15,892 nucleotides of DNA from JBIOWF01 sp044868295 (GTDB lineage Bacteria > Actinomycetota > Actinomycetes > Streptosporangiales > Streptosporangiaceae), in contig JBIOWF010000217.1 of assembly GCA_044868295.1 (NCBI GenBank), forward strand, positions 1 through 15,892, read 5' to 3'. Shown here one piece after another: positions 6,141-13,860 of this stretch. The notes under the pieces were generated by a model that was not told the DNA's origin, did no database searches, and saw nothing but the letters and a program-made list of their open reading frames with translations. The position numbers and the translations under genes are program-made. The first letter of the stretch is position 1. The number at the start of each line of letters is the position of its first letter.

Positions 6141-7621
6141 AGGGGGCGCTGCTGGTCGCGGGGACCACCTCGGATGCCGGGAAGAGCGTGGTCACGGCGG
6201 GGATCTGCCGGTGGCTGGCCCGGCAGGGGGTCAGCGTCGCGCCGTTCAAGGCGCAGAACATGTCGCTCAACTCGTTCGTGACGACCGACGGAGCCGAGAT
6301 CGGACGGGCGCAGGCGATGCAGGCGGCGGCCTGCGGGCTCGAGCCCTCCGCCGACATGAACCCGATCCTGCTCAAGCCGGGCAGCGATCGGCGCAGCCAG
6401 GTCGTGGTGCTGGGCAAGCCGCTGGCCGACGTGGACGCGATGGAGTACGGCGCGTTCAAGGACCGGCTGCGGCGCGTCGCGGTGGAGTCCTTCGAGCGGC
6501 TGCGAGAGCAGTACGACGTGGTGATCTGCGAGGGCGCCGGAAGCCCGGCCGAGATCAACCTGCGTAAGGGCGACATCGCCAACATGGGCCTGGCCCAGGC
6601 GGCCCGGCTGCCGGTCATCGTCGTCGGGGACATCGACCGGGGCGGGGTCTTCGCGTCGATGTACGGCACGCTCGCCCTGCTCGACGCCGCCGACCAATCG
6701 CTCATCGCGGGATTCGTCATCAACAAGTTTCGTGGGGCGCCCGAACTGCTCGCTCCCGGCCTCGACATGTTGCGCGACCTCACCGGCCGCGAGCTCTACG
6801 GGGTGCTGCCCTGGCTCGACGGGCTCTGGATGGACGTCGAGGACTCGCTCGCCCTCGAAAACCGCCCCGCCATGGCCAGGCAGGGGCTGGGCCAGACCTT
6901 ACGGGTCGCCGTCGTACGGCTGCCACGGATCTCCAACTTCACCGACGCGGACGCGCTGGCGAGTGAGCCCGGAGTGGTGGTCGGCTTCGCGACGTCCCCG
7001 GCCGAACTGGATGACGCCGATCTGGTCATCCTCCCCGGGTCCCGGGCCACGGTGTCCGACCTGGCCTGGCTCCGATCCACCGGGCTGGCGCGAGCCGTAC
7101 AGGACCGGGCTCGGCAGGGCCGGCCGGTGCTCGGGATATGCGGCGGCTACCAGATGCTCGCCCGGACGATCCGCGACGACGTCGAATCGGGTGCCGGACA
7201 GGTCGACGGCCTCGGGCTGCTGCCCGCGTCGGTCGAGTTCGCGGCGGAGAAGACGCTGGCCCGCCCGGTCGGCGAGGCGTACGGCTGCCGCGTCGCGGCC
7301 TACGAGATCCACCACGGCGTCGTCACCGCCGATTGGGACCGAGCTGCCCAATTCCTCGATGGCTGCCGTGTGGGGGCCGTGTGGGGGACCACTTGGCACG
7401 GAGCCCTGGAGAACGACGACTTCCGACGAGCCTTCCTCACGGACGTCGCGGCGTTGGCGGGACGCCGCTTCGTCCCCATGCCGGGCACGTCGTTCCAGGC
7501 GCAGCGCATGGCGCGCCTCGACGCGCTCGGCGATCTGATCGAGCAGCACATCGACACAGACGCGCTGCTCCGCCTCATCGAACACGGCGCGCAGTCCGGC
7601 CTCAAAATCCTCCGCGCCTAG
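6137..7621 (+). CDS. cobQ: Cobyric acid synthase CobQ
   Basis: A 494-residue glutamine-dependent amidotransferase. It amidates the b, d, e and g side chains of adenosylcobyrinic a,c-diamide to form cobyric acid, the substrate of CobD. The N-terminal half is a P-loop synthetase domain (GTTSDAGKS near residues 9-17; NPILLKPGSD; CEGAGSPAEINL; VVGDIDRGGVFA). The C-terminal half is a class I GATase_3 domain with nucleophile Cys335 in LGICGGYQML, EIHHG, and probable catalytic His421 in TTWHG. Length is typical. The GTG at 6137 overlaps the cobD stop as GTGA, which implies coupling; a GTG one codon earlier (6134) is equally possible. The gene converges with the lysR gene at 7704. Confidence 0.96.
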   Translation: MKGALLVAGTTSDAGKSVVTAGICRWLARQGVSVAPFKAQNMSLNSFVTTDGAEIGRAQAMQAAACGLEPSADMNPILLKPGSDRRSQVVVLGKPLADVDAMEYGAFKDRLRRVAVESFERLREQYDVVICEGAGSPAEINLRKGDIANMGLAQAARLPVIVVGDIDRGGVFASMYGTLALLDAADQSLIAGFVINKFRGAPELLAPGLDMLRDLTGRELYGVLPWLDGLWMDVEDSLALENRPAMARQGLGQTLRVAVVRLPRISNFTDADALASEPGVVVGFATSPAELDDADLVILPGSRATVSDLAWLRSTGLARAVQDRARQGRPVLGICGGYQMLARTIRDDVESGAGQVDGLGLLPASVEFAAEKTLARPVGEAYGCRVAAYEIHHGVVTADWDRAAQFLDGCRVGAVWGTTWHGALENDDFRRAFLTDVAALAGRRFVPMPGTSFQAQRMARLDALGDLIEQHIDTDALLRLIEHGAQSGLKILRA

Positions 7622-7688
7622 ATCTCAATGCGCCCAGATCTCAACGCCCCTCGTCCCTGGGAGGGCCCTCCGCGTCTGGCTCGCTCCC

Positions 7689-7785
7689 GCGCTGACCTTG
7701 TGTTCACCCTCGCGCTGACCCCGTGCTCACCTGCGCTGACCTTGTGTTCGCCTGCGCTGACCTTGTGTTCGCCCCTGCGCTGACC
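7689..7785 (-). repeat. Tandem repeat (21-23 nt units) at the 3' end of the LysR gene
   Basis: GCGCTGACC recurs at 7689, 7712, 7733, 7754 and 7777, at intervals of 23, 21, 21 and 23 nt. The 21-nt units stay in frame and encode the repeated heptads ending the LysR protein. The 23-nt unit at its end shifts frame and gives the stop. One further copy lies beyond the stop. Confidence 0.85.
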
Positions 7786-8669
7786 GCCGGTAGGGCTGCC
7801 AGAGCGACGAGGGCGGCGGCCACCCGTGGATGCGCGTCTGTGCCGGAGCGGATGGCGGCCTCGACGACGCGTCCTTCCTCGGGCAGGGGCAGGATCGCCG
7901 TTCCCTCGGGCGGGTCGGAGCAGAGCATGCGCGGCAGGATCGTCACCCCGAGCCCGATCGAGATCAGAGTCAACGCCGCGTGCAGGTCACGGTAACTGTG
8001 CGCGATAACTGGAGTGAACCCGGCGTTCCGGCAGGTGTGCAGCAGGATCTGCAGCCCTGGGCCCGGCTCGGGCGTGGCTATCCACGGGCTCTCCCGGACC
8101 CCGGCGATTCCGTCCCGCTCGGCCACCGAGCGCAGCCGTTCGGGCACGGCCAGCGCGAGCGGGTCGTCGAACAGCTTGTGGATCGTCACGCCGCCGGGCA
8201 GTGGGGTGCCCAGCTGCTCATACCTGTAGATCAGAGCCAGGTCGAGGTCACGCCGCTTGAGGAGGGGAAGGCTCTCCTCGGGCTCTGCCTCGATGATGCG
8301 AAGACGCAGTCGCGGATGGCGGCTGTGCAGCGCGGCGGCCAGCGGGGTCGCGACGCGGTTCAGGGCGCTGGGGAAACTGCCGATGACGAAGTCGCCGCTG
8401 ATCTGATCATCAAGTGCCCGGACGGCGCTCTGGGCGCGCTCCAGCGCCACCAGCACATGCTCGCATTCGGCGGCCAGAACGATGCCGGCCGCAGTGAGAC
8501 GTACCGTGCGGCCTTCTCTAATCAGCAGCTCGGCGCCGGATTCGACTTCCAGGGCCCGCAGCTGTTGGGACACGGCGGACGGAGTGACCCGATTGATTTC
8601 GGCGACCGCCGTGACGGTGCCGTGCTCGGCGAGATCCCGCAACAGGACCAGCCGTTTCACATCAAGCAT
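7704..8669 (-). CDS. LysR-family transcriptional regulator
   Basis: A 321-residue LysR-type regulator. Residues 1-60 form the winged helix-turn-helix (LVLLRDLAEHGTVTAVAEI, TPSAVSQQLRALE). A linker helix follows (AAECEHVLVALERAQSAVRAL), then a periplasmic-binding-like effector domain (about 90-290; GDFVIGSFPSAL, LDLALIYRYE, LISIGLGVTILPRML). The last 25 residues are an added low-complexity tail with repeats of (A)NTRSAQ and STGSAR, encoded by a DNA tandem array. LysR proteins normally end near residue 295-300, so the tail is extra. The ATG at 8669 has only a weak ribosome binding site. The gene diverges from the M20 peptidase gene, which is its most likely target. The effector is unknown. Confidence 0.9.
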   Translation of the reverse strand: MLDVKRLVLLRDLAEHGTVTAVAEINRVTPSAVSQQLRALEVESGAELLIREGRTVRLTAAGIVLAAECEHVLVALERAQSAVRALDDQISGDFVIGSFPSALNRVATPLAAALHSRHPRLRLRIIEAEPEESLPLLKRRDLDLALIYRYEQLGTPLPGGVTIHKLFDDPLALAVPERLRSVAERDGIAGVRESPWIATPEPGPGLQILLHTCRNAGFTPVIAHSYRDLHAALTLISIGLGVTILPRMLCSDPPEGTAILPLPEEGRVVEAAIRSGTDAHPRVAAALVALAALPAVSAGANTRSAQANTRSAQVSTGSARG

Positions 8670-8884
8670 GAGAACATCTTAAAAGTCTTTGCAGAATAGG
8701 TAGCTGGACTTCATAAAACCACGCCTGCCATAGTCGTGCCAGATCCGTGCGGACTCGCACATGCCCGTACGGATACAGGTTCTGGAGACGGGAGTCGGGC
8801 CATGAAGAGCCCGGGCGAGAACGCGACGGCGGGGACGGCGATGGAAGAGCGGGCGGAGCCCGCGTCGAATGCAGGGGAGATGAG
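8670..8884. promoter_or_regulatory. Divergent lysR / M20 peptidase intergenic region
   Basis: These 215 nt separate the two divergent starts and should hold both promoters and the LysR binding site. An AT-richer segment lies at 8686-8722. On the minus strand TATTCT (8698-8693 area) could be the lysR -10 box. AGTC (8686-8692 area) and GACT flank it as a loose inverted repeat, but no clear T-N11-A operator was identified. Confidence 0.4.
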
Positions 8885-10150
8885 ATGACGCGTCCCGTCA
8901 GCACTGTGGAAGCGCGTGTCCTGGATGCCATCGACGACGCCATGACCGTGAGCCTGCTGGCCGAGGCCGTGCGGATCCCGAGCATCACCGGCACGGACGC
9001 CGAGTCCGAGCTCCAGGACTGGTGCGCTCGCCTGCTCACCGAAGCCGACCTCGACGTCGACTTCTGGAAACTCGACCTCGGCGCGCTGACGCAGGCGGAA
9101 GGCTTCCCGGGCACCGAGGCGCCACGCGTCGAGGGCTACGGCGTGGTCGGCGTCACCGGAGGAGAGGGAGAGCCCGCGCTCGTCCTGCAAGGGCACGTCG
9201 ACGTGGTGCCGACGGGCGATCTGCTCAAGTGGGAGGGGAGCGACCCGTTCACGCCGAGGTTCGTCGGAGACACGCTCCACGGCCGGGGCACGTGCGACAT
9301 GAAGGCGGGCCTGGTCGCGAACCTGGTCGTGGCCCATTCGCTGAAGAAGGCGGAGGTACGGCTGGCGCGCCCGCTGGCGGTGCACTGCGTGGTCAGCGAG
9401 GAGGACGGGGGCCTAGGCGCGTTCGGCACCCTGGCCAGGGGCCACACCGGCGAGGCGGCGGTCATCACCGAGCCCACCAGCGGCAAGGTGATCACCGCCA
9501 ACGCGGGCGCGCTGACGTTCCGCGTCGAGGTCGGCGGCCGGGCCGCGCACGGCGCCACCCGGTACGAGGGCGTCAGTGCCATCGAGGTCTTCTGGCCCGT
9601 CTTCGAGGCCATCCGGAAACTCGAAGCCACGCGGAACACGAAGCCGCCCGCCGTCTTCGACGGCAATCCCGTGCCCTATCCGATCGAGATCGGCACTGTA
9701 CGGGCGGGCGACTGGCCCAGCAGCGTCCCGGACCTGCTGGTCGCCGAGGGGCGGATGGGAGTGCGGCTGGACGAGGACCCCGCTGACGTGCGCTCCGCCC
9801 TTGAGGAGGCGCTTCACGCGAGCACTCATCCCTGGCTCCGGGCGAACCCGCCGGTCGTCTCCTGGCCGGGCGGCCAGTTCGCCAGTGGACGCCTGCCCGC
9901 GGGCCATCCGCTGCTCGACGAGATCACCAGGGCCGTCGCCGACACGACCGGCGGCACACCGCTGGAGGCCGCCGCGCCGTACGGGAGCGACCTGCGGCTA
10001 TACACCGCTGGGGGGATTCCCGCGCTGCACTATGGGCCGGGCGACGTCCGGTTCGCGCACGCGCCCAGAGAGCAGGTCGAGCTGCGGGAGCTGCGCGAGG
10101 CGACCCGCGCGCTCGCGCTGCTCGCCGTGCGGCGTTGCGGAGTCCGCTGA
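8885..10150 (+). CDS. M20-family metallopeptidase / ArgE-DapE-type deacylase
   Basis: A 421-residue di-zinc hydrolase of the M20 (ArgE/DapE/ACY1/CPG2) family. It acts on an amide or peptide bond of an N-acylated amino acid or small peptide in the cytoplasm. Metal and catalytic residues are all visible: His104 and Asp106 in GHVDVVPTGD, bridging Asp138 in RGTCDMKAG, the general base pair Glu172-Glu173 in SEEDGG, Glu196 in ITEPTSGK, and His392 in FAHAPRE. The dimerisation lid domain spans about 205-310 (VGGRAAHGATRYEG). The ATG at 8885 has AGGGGAG 5 nt upstream. The frame is open to 8747, but the extension has no protein character. It is divergent from lysR. The exact substrate is not predictable; ArgE or DapE function is not established. 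Confidence 0.88.
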   Translation: MTRPVSTVEARVLDAIDDAMTVSLLAEAVRIPSITGTDAESELQDWCARLLTEADLDVDFWKLDLGALTQAEGFPGTEAPRVEGYGVVGVTGGEGEPALVLQGHVDVVPTGDLLKWEGSDPFTPRFVGDTLHGRGTCDMKAGLVANLVVAHSLKKAEVRLARPLAVHCVVSEEDGGLGAFGTLARGHTGEAAVITEPTSGKVITANAGALTFRVEVGGRAAHGATRYEGVSAIEVFWPVFEAIRKLEATRNTKPPAVFDGNPVPYPIEIGTVRAGDWPSSVPDLLVAEGRMGVRLDEDPADVRSALEEALHASTHPWLRANPPVVSWPGGQFASGRLPAGHPLLDEITRAVADTTGGTPLEAAAPYGSDLRLYTAGGIPALHYGPGDVRFAHAPREQVELRELREATRALALLAVRRCGVR

Positions 10151-10225
10151 GCGGGGCCGGAGTGTGCGGGAGCCCCGTCAGGCGATCCGCGTGCTCCCAG
10201 TGTGACGTTGCGGAGTCCGCTGAGC
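10133..10225 (+). repeat. Short direct repeat duplicating the end of the M20 gene
   Basis: A 20-nt sequence at 10133-10152 (the last codons and stop of the M20 gene) recurs exactly at 10206-10225, 73 nt downstream. It suggests a small local duplication. No coding function is seen in the gap between. Confidence 0.7.
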
Positions 10226-10303
10226 AGCCGTGCGCGAGAATGTGATCTCTATCGTTCCGGCACACTCGGCGCAGGCCGGGCCAAGCCGCATAGATTGGTC
10301 ATT

Positions 10304-10693
10304 GTGACGCTGCTCGTCTTCGATGGTGATTGTGCCTTCTGTCAGCGGTGCGTGGATCTGGGCCATGACCGCCTGCCGTACATGCCGGAGACCAAGGCCT
10401 GGCAGCTCATCGATCTGGACACTTTGGGCCTCACCCGCGACCAGGTGACGGCATCGGTCCGGCTCGTCGGCCCGGAGAGCACGAAGAGCACGAAGAGCCC
10501 CAACGGCCTGCACGCCTCGGGCGCCCGGGCGATCGCGCTGGTCCTGGCCATGCAGCCGCATCGGGGATGGCGTGCGGCCGGCCACGCCATGCTCGTGCCG
10601 CCGATCAGTTGGCTGGCCGAGGGCGTCTACCGGATCGTGGCCCGCAACCGGCACCGGCTGCCCGGCTCCACGCCCGCCTGCGCCGTCCGCTGA
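10304..10693 (+). CDS. DCC-family thiol-disulfide oxidoreductase (DUF393)
   Basis: A 129-residue protein. The N-terminus LLVFDGDCAFCQRC carries the DxxCxxC-type signature of the DCC family (Cys10 and Cys13 as the redox pair, Asp7 and Asp9 before them). The rest fits the thioredoxin-like fold of that family: SGARAIALVL and WLAEGVYRIVARNRHRL near the C-terminus. The role is presumed thiol-disulfide exchange; a specific partner is not known. The GTG at 10304 is chosen because the family motif begins immediately after it. TAGATT at 10291-10296, 7 nt before, would place transcription start at or next to the GTG, so the mRNA may be leaderless. The frame extends upstream to 10202 without protein character. 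Confidence 0.85.
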   Translation: MTLLVFDGDCAFCQRCVDLGHDRLPYMPETKAWQLIDLDTLGLTRDQVTASVRLVGPESTKSTKSPNGLHASGARAIALVLAMQPHRGWRAAGHAMLVPPISWLAEGVYRIVARNRHRLPGSTPACAVR

Positions 10694-10725
10694 GCCCGGT
10701 TTACGGCGCTCCAGGCGGCGATCCG

Positions 10726-10740
10726 CCGGCAGGTTGCCGG
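10726..10740 (+). terminator. Small hairpin after the DCC gene
   Basis: CCGGCA and TGCCGG form a perfect 6-bp stem with a 3-nt loop, 33 nt after the DCC stop codon. An alternative GGCGG/CCGCC stem overlaps it. This is a tentative terminator. Confidence 0.35.
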
Positions 10741-10819
10741 AAGTGGGAAGCGAAGCGCTGCCCAACCATCCGACCTGAGGCATACCGCACGCATGGCGCG
10801 TCGCAGGAACATGCCGAGC

Positions 10820-10966
10820 ATGACAGCAGTGGTGGAGACCGAAGGACTCACGAAGTTCTACGGGAAACGACGGGGCCTGGAGGATCTCAGCATCGAGATC
10901 CAGCCGGGCGAGGTCTTCGGCTATCTCGGGCCGAACGGCGCCGGGAAGACGACTAGCGGATTGTGA
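10820..10966 (+). pseudogene. 5' fragment of an ABC-transporter ATP-binding protein gene
   Basis: The 48-residue reading frame is the beginning of an ABC ATPase: VVETEGLTKFYG, then LEDLSIEIQPGEVFGYLGPNGAGKTT with a perfect Walker A motif. Two residues later the protein character stops (SGL, then TGA at 10964-10966). The family needs about 200 more residues (Q-loop, signature LSGGQ, Walker B), and none occurs downstream in any frame. The break lies at about 10953-10956. Alternative in-frame ATGs at 10793 and 10811 exist. The sequence type resembles drug-export or multidrug ABC ATPases of actinomycetes. Insertion of the following DNA or a deletion would explain the truncation. Confidence 0.85.
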
Positions 10967-11065
10967 CGCATCTGTGATCCGTGAGAGGACGCTCGCCTCA
11001 TGCTGCGGTTACCCGGTGCGGACTCGCACACATTGCCCTGGTCTGCCGTCCCGTGTGCCGTCGCC

Positions 11066-11079
11066 CACCCTTCGGGGTG
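11066..11079 (+). other. Hairpin with TTCG tetraloop
   Basis: CACCC (11066-11070), loop TTCG, GGGTG (11075-11079). TTCG loops closed by G/C pairs are unusually stable in RNA. This may be a 3' transcript end or part of a larger structured element. Confidence 0.5.
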
Positions 11080-11092
11080 CGGGCCGGACTCG

Positions 11093-11146
11093 GGGGGTCA
11101 AGGCTCGCATAACCTGACCATGGGCGGACATATGGCCTTGACCCCC
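11093..11146. repeat. 12-bp perfect inverted repeat with 30-nt spacer
   Basis: The arms are GGGGGTCAAGGC (11093-11104) and GCCTTGACCCCC (11135-11146). Pairing continues outward with C-G and wobble pairs to about 11089/11150. The spacer contains no obvious further stem. It could be a terminator for the minus-strand XRE gene (128 nt past its stop), a recombination site or a binding site for a dimeric protein. Confidence 0.7.
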
Positions 11147-11273
11147 TGGGGCCGGTCTGCTCGGCTTGTCCTGGGCGATGGCGGACGGGAAGGCAGGGCC
11201 AGCTCAGCCACCATAGACCCGCGCGCCGTGATGTTCCTCGCCATCCCGGAGCCGGAGCCCACGCCGGAGGCGG

Positions 11274-12398
11274 TTAACGTTTGGCTACGCTGCGCAGCTG
11301 CTGGCGAGCGAGGCCCATCTCGCGGGTGGAGCCCCATTTGGCCGATGCTCTGAGTATTTCGTGCACTCGCTTGTTGACTCGATCGGATGTGACGAATGGC
11401 AGGGCTCTGGCAAGCTGGCGAATCCTGTCAGCTGCGAAATCTATGTCCGATGCGCGCAGCGCTGTTTGGACCTGACGTCCTAGGTACTGTGCCTGGAAGA
11501 GGGGAGACCATTGCGCTATGGCGTCAGTTGCCTCGGTGAGCAGCGCTCCAGCCTGCCGATATTGGCGAAGATGACCGAAAGCTATGCCAACATCACCGAG
11601 AACGGCTGATTTGGTGAATGGCGACAGGCCATCAATGCCAAGTGCATGGTCAAGGGCATCTCTAGATGCAGCCTCTTGGCCTGGTATGAGCGCCAGGGAT
11701 CGCCCAAGTCTCATGTTGAGTGACGCGCGCTGGCCATTGCTGATTCCAGGCAGTTGCAACCCTCGTTGAGCGAAGATGACTCCTCGCGCATAGTCGCCCC
11801 GATAGAGGCTGATCCGGCTCAAACTGTCATGGGCGCGAGCTTGTCCCTCAATATCGCGCCCACGAAGGGCAAAGCTGAGTGCCAACCCGCCCACCTGGTC
11901 AGCTTGAGTGAGCTTTCCGGCGTCGTAGAGTACGAGAGAGGCTTGATCGAGAAGCTCGGATGCTGCGCTCTGAAGGGCGCTATCTCGACTGTTGGTAAGT
12001 GCTTCCTGAAGGCACGCGGCATGGGTGGCCGCAGCCGGTGCGAGAGGAATCCCGCCGAGTTCATAGCGATTGCGTGCAATCGATTTGGTTAAGGTCCGAA
12101 GGTAACCAGGGTCTTGGTATGGGCTGGCCTTGGCGGACGGAACGAAGATCACGGATGCGGCAGCGGCTATGAACTCCCTACGCTCCACAGGATCCTCCGA
12201 TTTGGGCGATATGCGTACTTCCCACCCTACGCGGGCCAGAAGCTTTGCGGCCTTGGCGATGCCGGTGTCCGTCTTGCCGCGCGAGACTTTAGAGACCCAC
12301 TCCTGAGACATACCCAGTTCTGTTGCAAGCTCGCTTTGTGTCCAACCGCGTTCCTTCATGATCAGCGTTAGAGCGTCGGAGAGGTTACCCGTGTCCAT
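11274..12398 (-). CDS. XRE-family regulator with helical-repeat (TPR-like) C-terminal domain
   Basis: A 374-residue protein. Residues 5-58 form a Cro/C1-type helix-turn-helix (TLIMKERGWTQSELATELGMSQEWVSKVSRG). From about residue 90 to the end there are paired amphipathic helices typical of TPR-like domains (SAASELLDQASLVLYDAGK, AQARAHDSLSRISLYRGDY, KSAVLGDVGIAFGHLRQY, ARQVQTALRASDIDFAADRI). Such two-part regulators are abundant in actinomycetes and often sit beside genes they control, with the repeat domain binding a peptide, protein or ligand. The ATG at 12398 is the natural start, as the HTH begins at residue 5. It diverges from the methyltransferase gene. Base composition is visibly less GC-rich than its neighbours, which suggests a different origin. 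The target is unknown. Confidence 0.85.
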   Translation of the reverse strand: MDTGNLSDALTLIMKERGWTQSELATELGMSQEWVSKVSRGKTDTGIAKAAKLLARVGWEVRISPKSEDPVERREFIAAAASVIFVPSAKASPYQDPGYLRTLTKSIARNRYELGGIPLAPAAATHAACLQEALTNSRDSALQSAASELLDQASLVLYDAGKLTQADQVGGLALSFALRGRDIEGQARAHDSLSRISLYRGDYARGVIFAQRGLQLPGISNGQRASLNMRLGRSLALIPGQEAASRDALDHALGIDGLSPFTKSAVLGDVGIAFGHLRQYRQAGALLTEATDAIAQWSPLFQAQYLGRQVQTALRASDIDFAADRIRQLARALPFVTSDRVNKRVHEILRASAKWGSTREMGLARQQLRSVAKR

Positions 12399-12559
12399 GA
12401 CGTGAGGTTATGCCGCTCGTTACTAGGGCCGCTACCAGATCAGACATCCACGGGTGAGAATCACGGGGACAGTCTCAATCACGCCCGCAAAGGGCGGAAC
12501 CCGCCAAGACGCTGCACACGCTCGACGGGTTCCTGAACCGGACGATGGAGGTCCGATCT
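12381..12559. promoter_or_regulatory. Divergent XRE / methyltransferase regulatory region
   Basis: The interval between the divergent starts holds a direct repeat GAGGTTA at 12381-12387 and 12404-12410, straddling the XRE start codon (possible auto-operator), and a small GGCGG/CCGCC hairpin at 12493-12505. The methyltransferase ribosome binding site GGAGGT is at 12547-12552. No consensus promoter was assigned. Confidence 0.35.
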
Positions 12560-13435
12560 ATGCCACAGGTTAGACCGTGTACGGCATCTTCGATGACAAC
12601 AAGGCTGGGGTCACACGCAGGGCAGCGTTCGGAAGTCTTCGATCCAATGGTGCCCAATGTGGCGCGGATGTACGACTTCCTCTTGGGCGGTAAGGATCAT
12701 TACGCCGCTGATCGTGAGGCGGTGGCGCGGGTGCTGGCGGCGGCTCCGGATGCGCCGTTGATGGCGAGCGCGAACCGGGCGTTCCTCGGTGGCGCGGTGC
12801 GCTTACTAGCTGGTGACGCCGGAATCAGTCGGTTTCTGGACATCGGGTCTGGGCTGCCAACTCGCGACAATGTCCATGAGGTGGCGCAGCGGGTCAATCC
12901 GGGCGCGGACGTCGTCTATGTCGATCACGACCCCGTTGTGCTGGCGCACTCTCGGGCGTTGCTGGCGACCAACGAGCACACTCATGCGTGCTGGGGGGAT
13001 CTGCGCGAACCTGAGCGGATCTTGAATGCGGCGGGTGAGTATCTCGATCTGGACAGGCCGGTGGCGGTTCTGTTGGTGGCGGTCCTGCATTTCCTGTCCG
13101 ATGCCGACGACCCGTACGGGGTCGTGTGGTCGTTGATGGATGCGGTCGCGCCGGGGTCGTATCTGGTGATCTCGCACGGGGAGCGCACGCCGGAATTGGT
13201 GGAGGCGGGCAAGGTCTACGAGCGGGCGGCGGCTCAGGTGACGCTGCGCTCGCGGGCGGAGATCTGCCGGTTCTTCGATGGGCTGGACCTGGTCGGGCGG
13301 GGCGTGGTGCGGCTGCCGAAGTGGTCACCAGGCGGGGAGGTCGAGGGGGCGGGCTCGGGTGAGGTCGTGTCGATCTATGACGACCCGGTCACGCGTGAGA
13401 TGCCGGTCTTCTGCGGCGTGGGCGTGAAACGGTGA
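12560..13435 (+). CDS. SAM-dependent methyltransferase, Methyltransf_19 (DUF574) family
   Basis: A 291-residue Rossmann-fold methyltransferase of the actinomycete-rich Methyltransf_19 family. The family's N-terminal signature VARMYDFLLGGKDHYAADRE is present from about residue 34. The SAM-binding motif I is FLDIGSGLPTRDN (Asp94), followed by VVYVDHDPVVLAHSRALL. Later strands include VAVLLVAVLHFL and GSYLVISH. The ATG at 12560 has GGAGGT 7 nt upstream; an earlier ATG at 12545 has none. The natural substrate of the family is not established. The stop overlaps the next gene's GTG (GTGA), so it heads a coupled three-gene operon that ends at the terminator at 14101-14148. It is divergent from the XRE regulator, which may control it. 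Confidence 0.92.
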   Translation: MPQVRPCTASSMTTRLGSHAGQRSEVFDPMVPNVARMYDFLLGGKDHYAADREAVARVLAAAPDAPLMASANRAFLGGAVRLLAGDAGISRFLDIGSGLPTRDNVHEVAQRVNPGADVVYVDHDPVVLAHSRALLATNEHTHACWGDLREPERILNAAGEYLDLDRPVAVLLVAVLHFLSDADDPYGVVWSLMDAVAPGSYLVISHGERTPELVEAGKVYERAAAQVTLRSRAEICRFFDGLDLVGRGVVRLPKWSPGGEVEGAGSGEVVSIYDDPVTREMPVFCGVGVKR

Positions 13436-13860
13436 GGGCCTCGGCGGTGCTGCGGAGAGCGCAGACAGAGAGGCATGCTGCCCGTCTTGCTGGCCTGGTC
13501 ACGGGCTCGGCCGACCGCCTCCGCGCGGAACTGGAACAGCATGGGATCCGCGCCGATCTGCATCGGGGCCGTGGGGTCGCGCTGGTGTCGGTCTGGCTGG
13601 ACCTGCTGGTCTGGGTTGAAGCGGGACCTGAGGGGCTTCGCTACCGGTGGTGGACCGGGCGGGTCTCAGAGCGCACCGGCCGCTACGTCTATACCGGCTC
13701 TCCCGCTCACGCGGTGGAGGCGGCGGCGCGGCGGATCGCTGCCCGGTACCGGGAACTGGTGGACAGCCATCCGCTGTCCCCGATGATCGCTGAATGGTCG
13801 GCCCCGGGCAGCACACCGGCACGGGTGCGGCCGTACTCGGCGGGCAGTGAGCAGCGGTGA
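13432..13860 (+). CDS. Hypothetical protein, 142 aa
   Basis: An unrecognised 142-residue protein with no membrane segment or signal peptide. The N-terminal half is a basic amphipathic helix region (RRAQTERHAARLAGL). The middle reads as a beta-rich fold with aromatic residues (GVALVSVWLDLLVWVEAG, RYRWWTGRVSERTGRYVYTG). A helix follows (AVEAAARRIAARYREL). The pattern RYRWWTG...RYVYTG...A..A...A.RY is the kind seen in small actinomycete proteins next to XRE or AICE genes, but I cannot name a family. Its GTG start overlaps the methyltransferase stop by 4 nt and its stop overlaps the next start in the same way, so it is made together with both neighbours. Confidence 0.7.
   Translation: MRASAVLRRAQTERHAARLAGLVTGSADRLRAELEQHGIRADLHRGRGVALVSVWLDLLVWVEAGPEGLRYRWWTGRVSERTGRYVYTGSPAHAVEAAARRIAARYRELVDSHPLSPMIAEWSAPGSTPARVRPYSAGSEQR

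Larger units (their letters stand above)
10967..11273. other. Non-coding junction region between truncated ABC gene and XRE gene
   Basis: These 307 nt carry no convincing gene. A plus-strand frame 11000-11353 overlaps the end of the XRE gene and has no protein character. The region contains a UUCG-type hairpin and a long inverted repeat, listed separately. Confidence 0.5.

Noticed and set aside
7660..7671. Palindrome GGAGGGCCCTCC between cobQ and lysR as a terminator
   Set aside because: It is a perfect palindrome without a loop, so it cannot form a usual terminator hairpin, and no T-tract follows.
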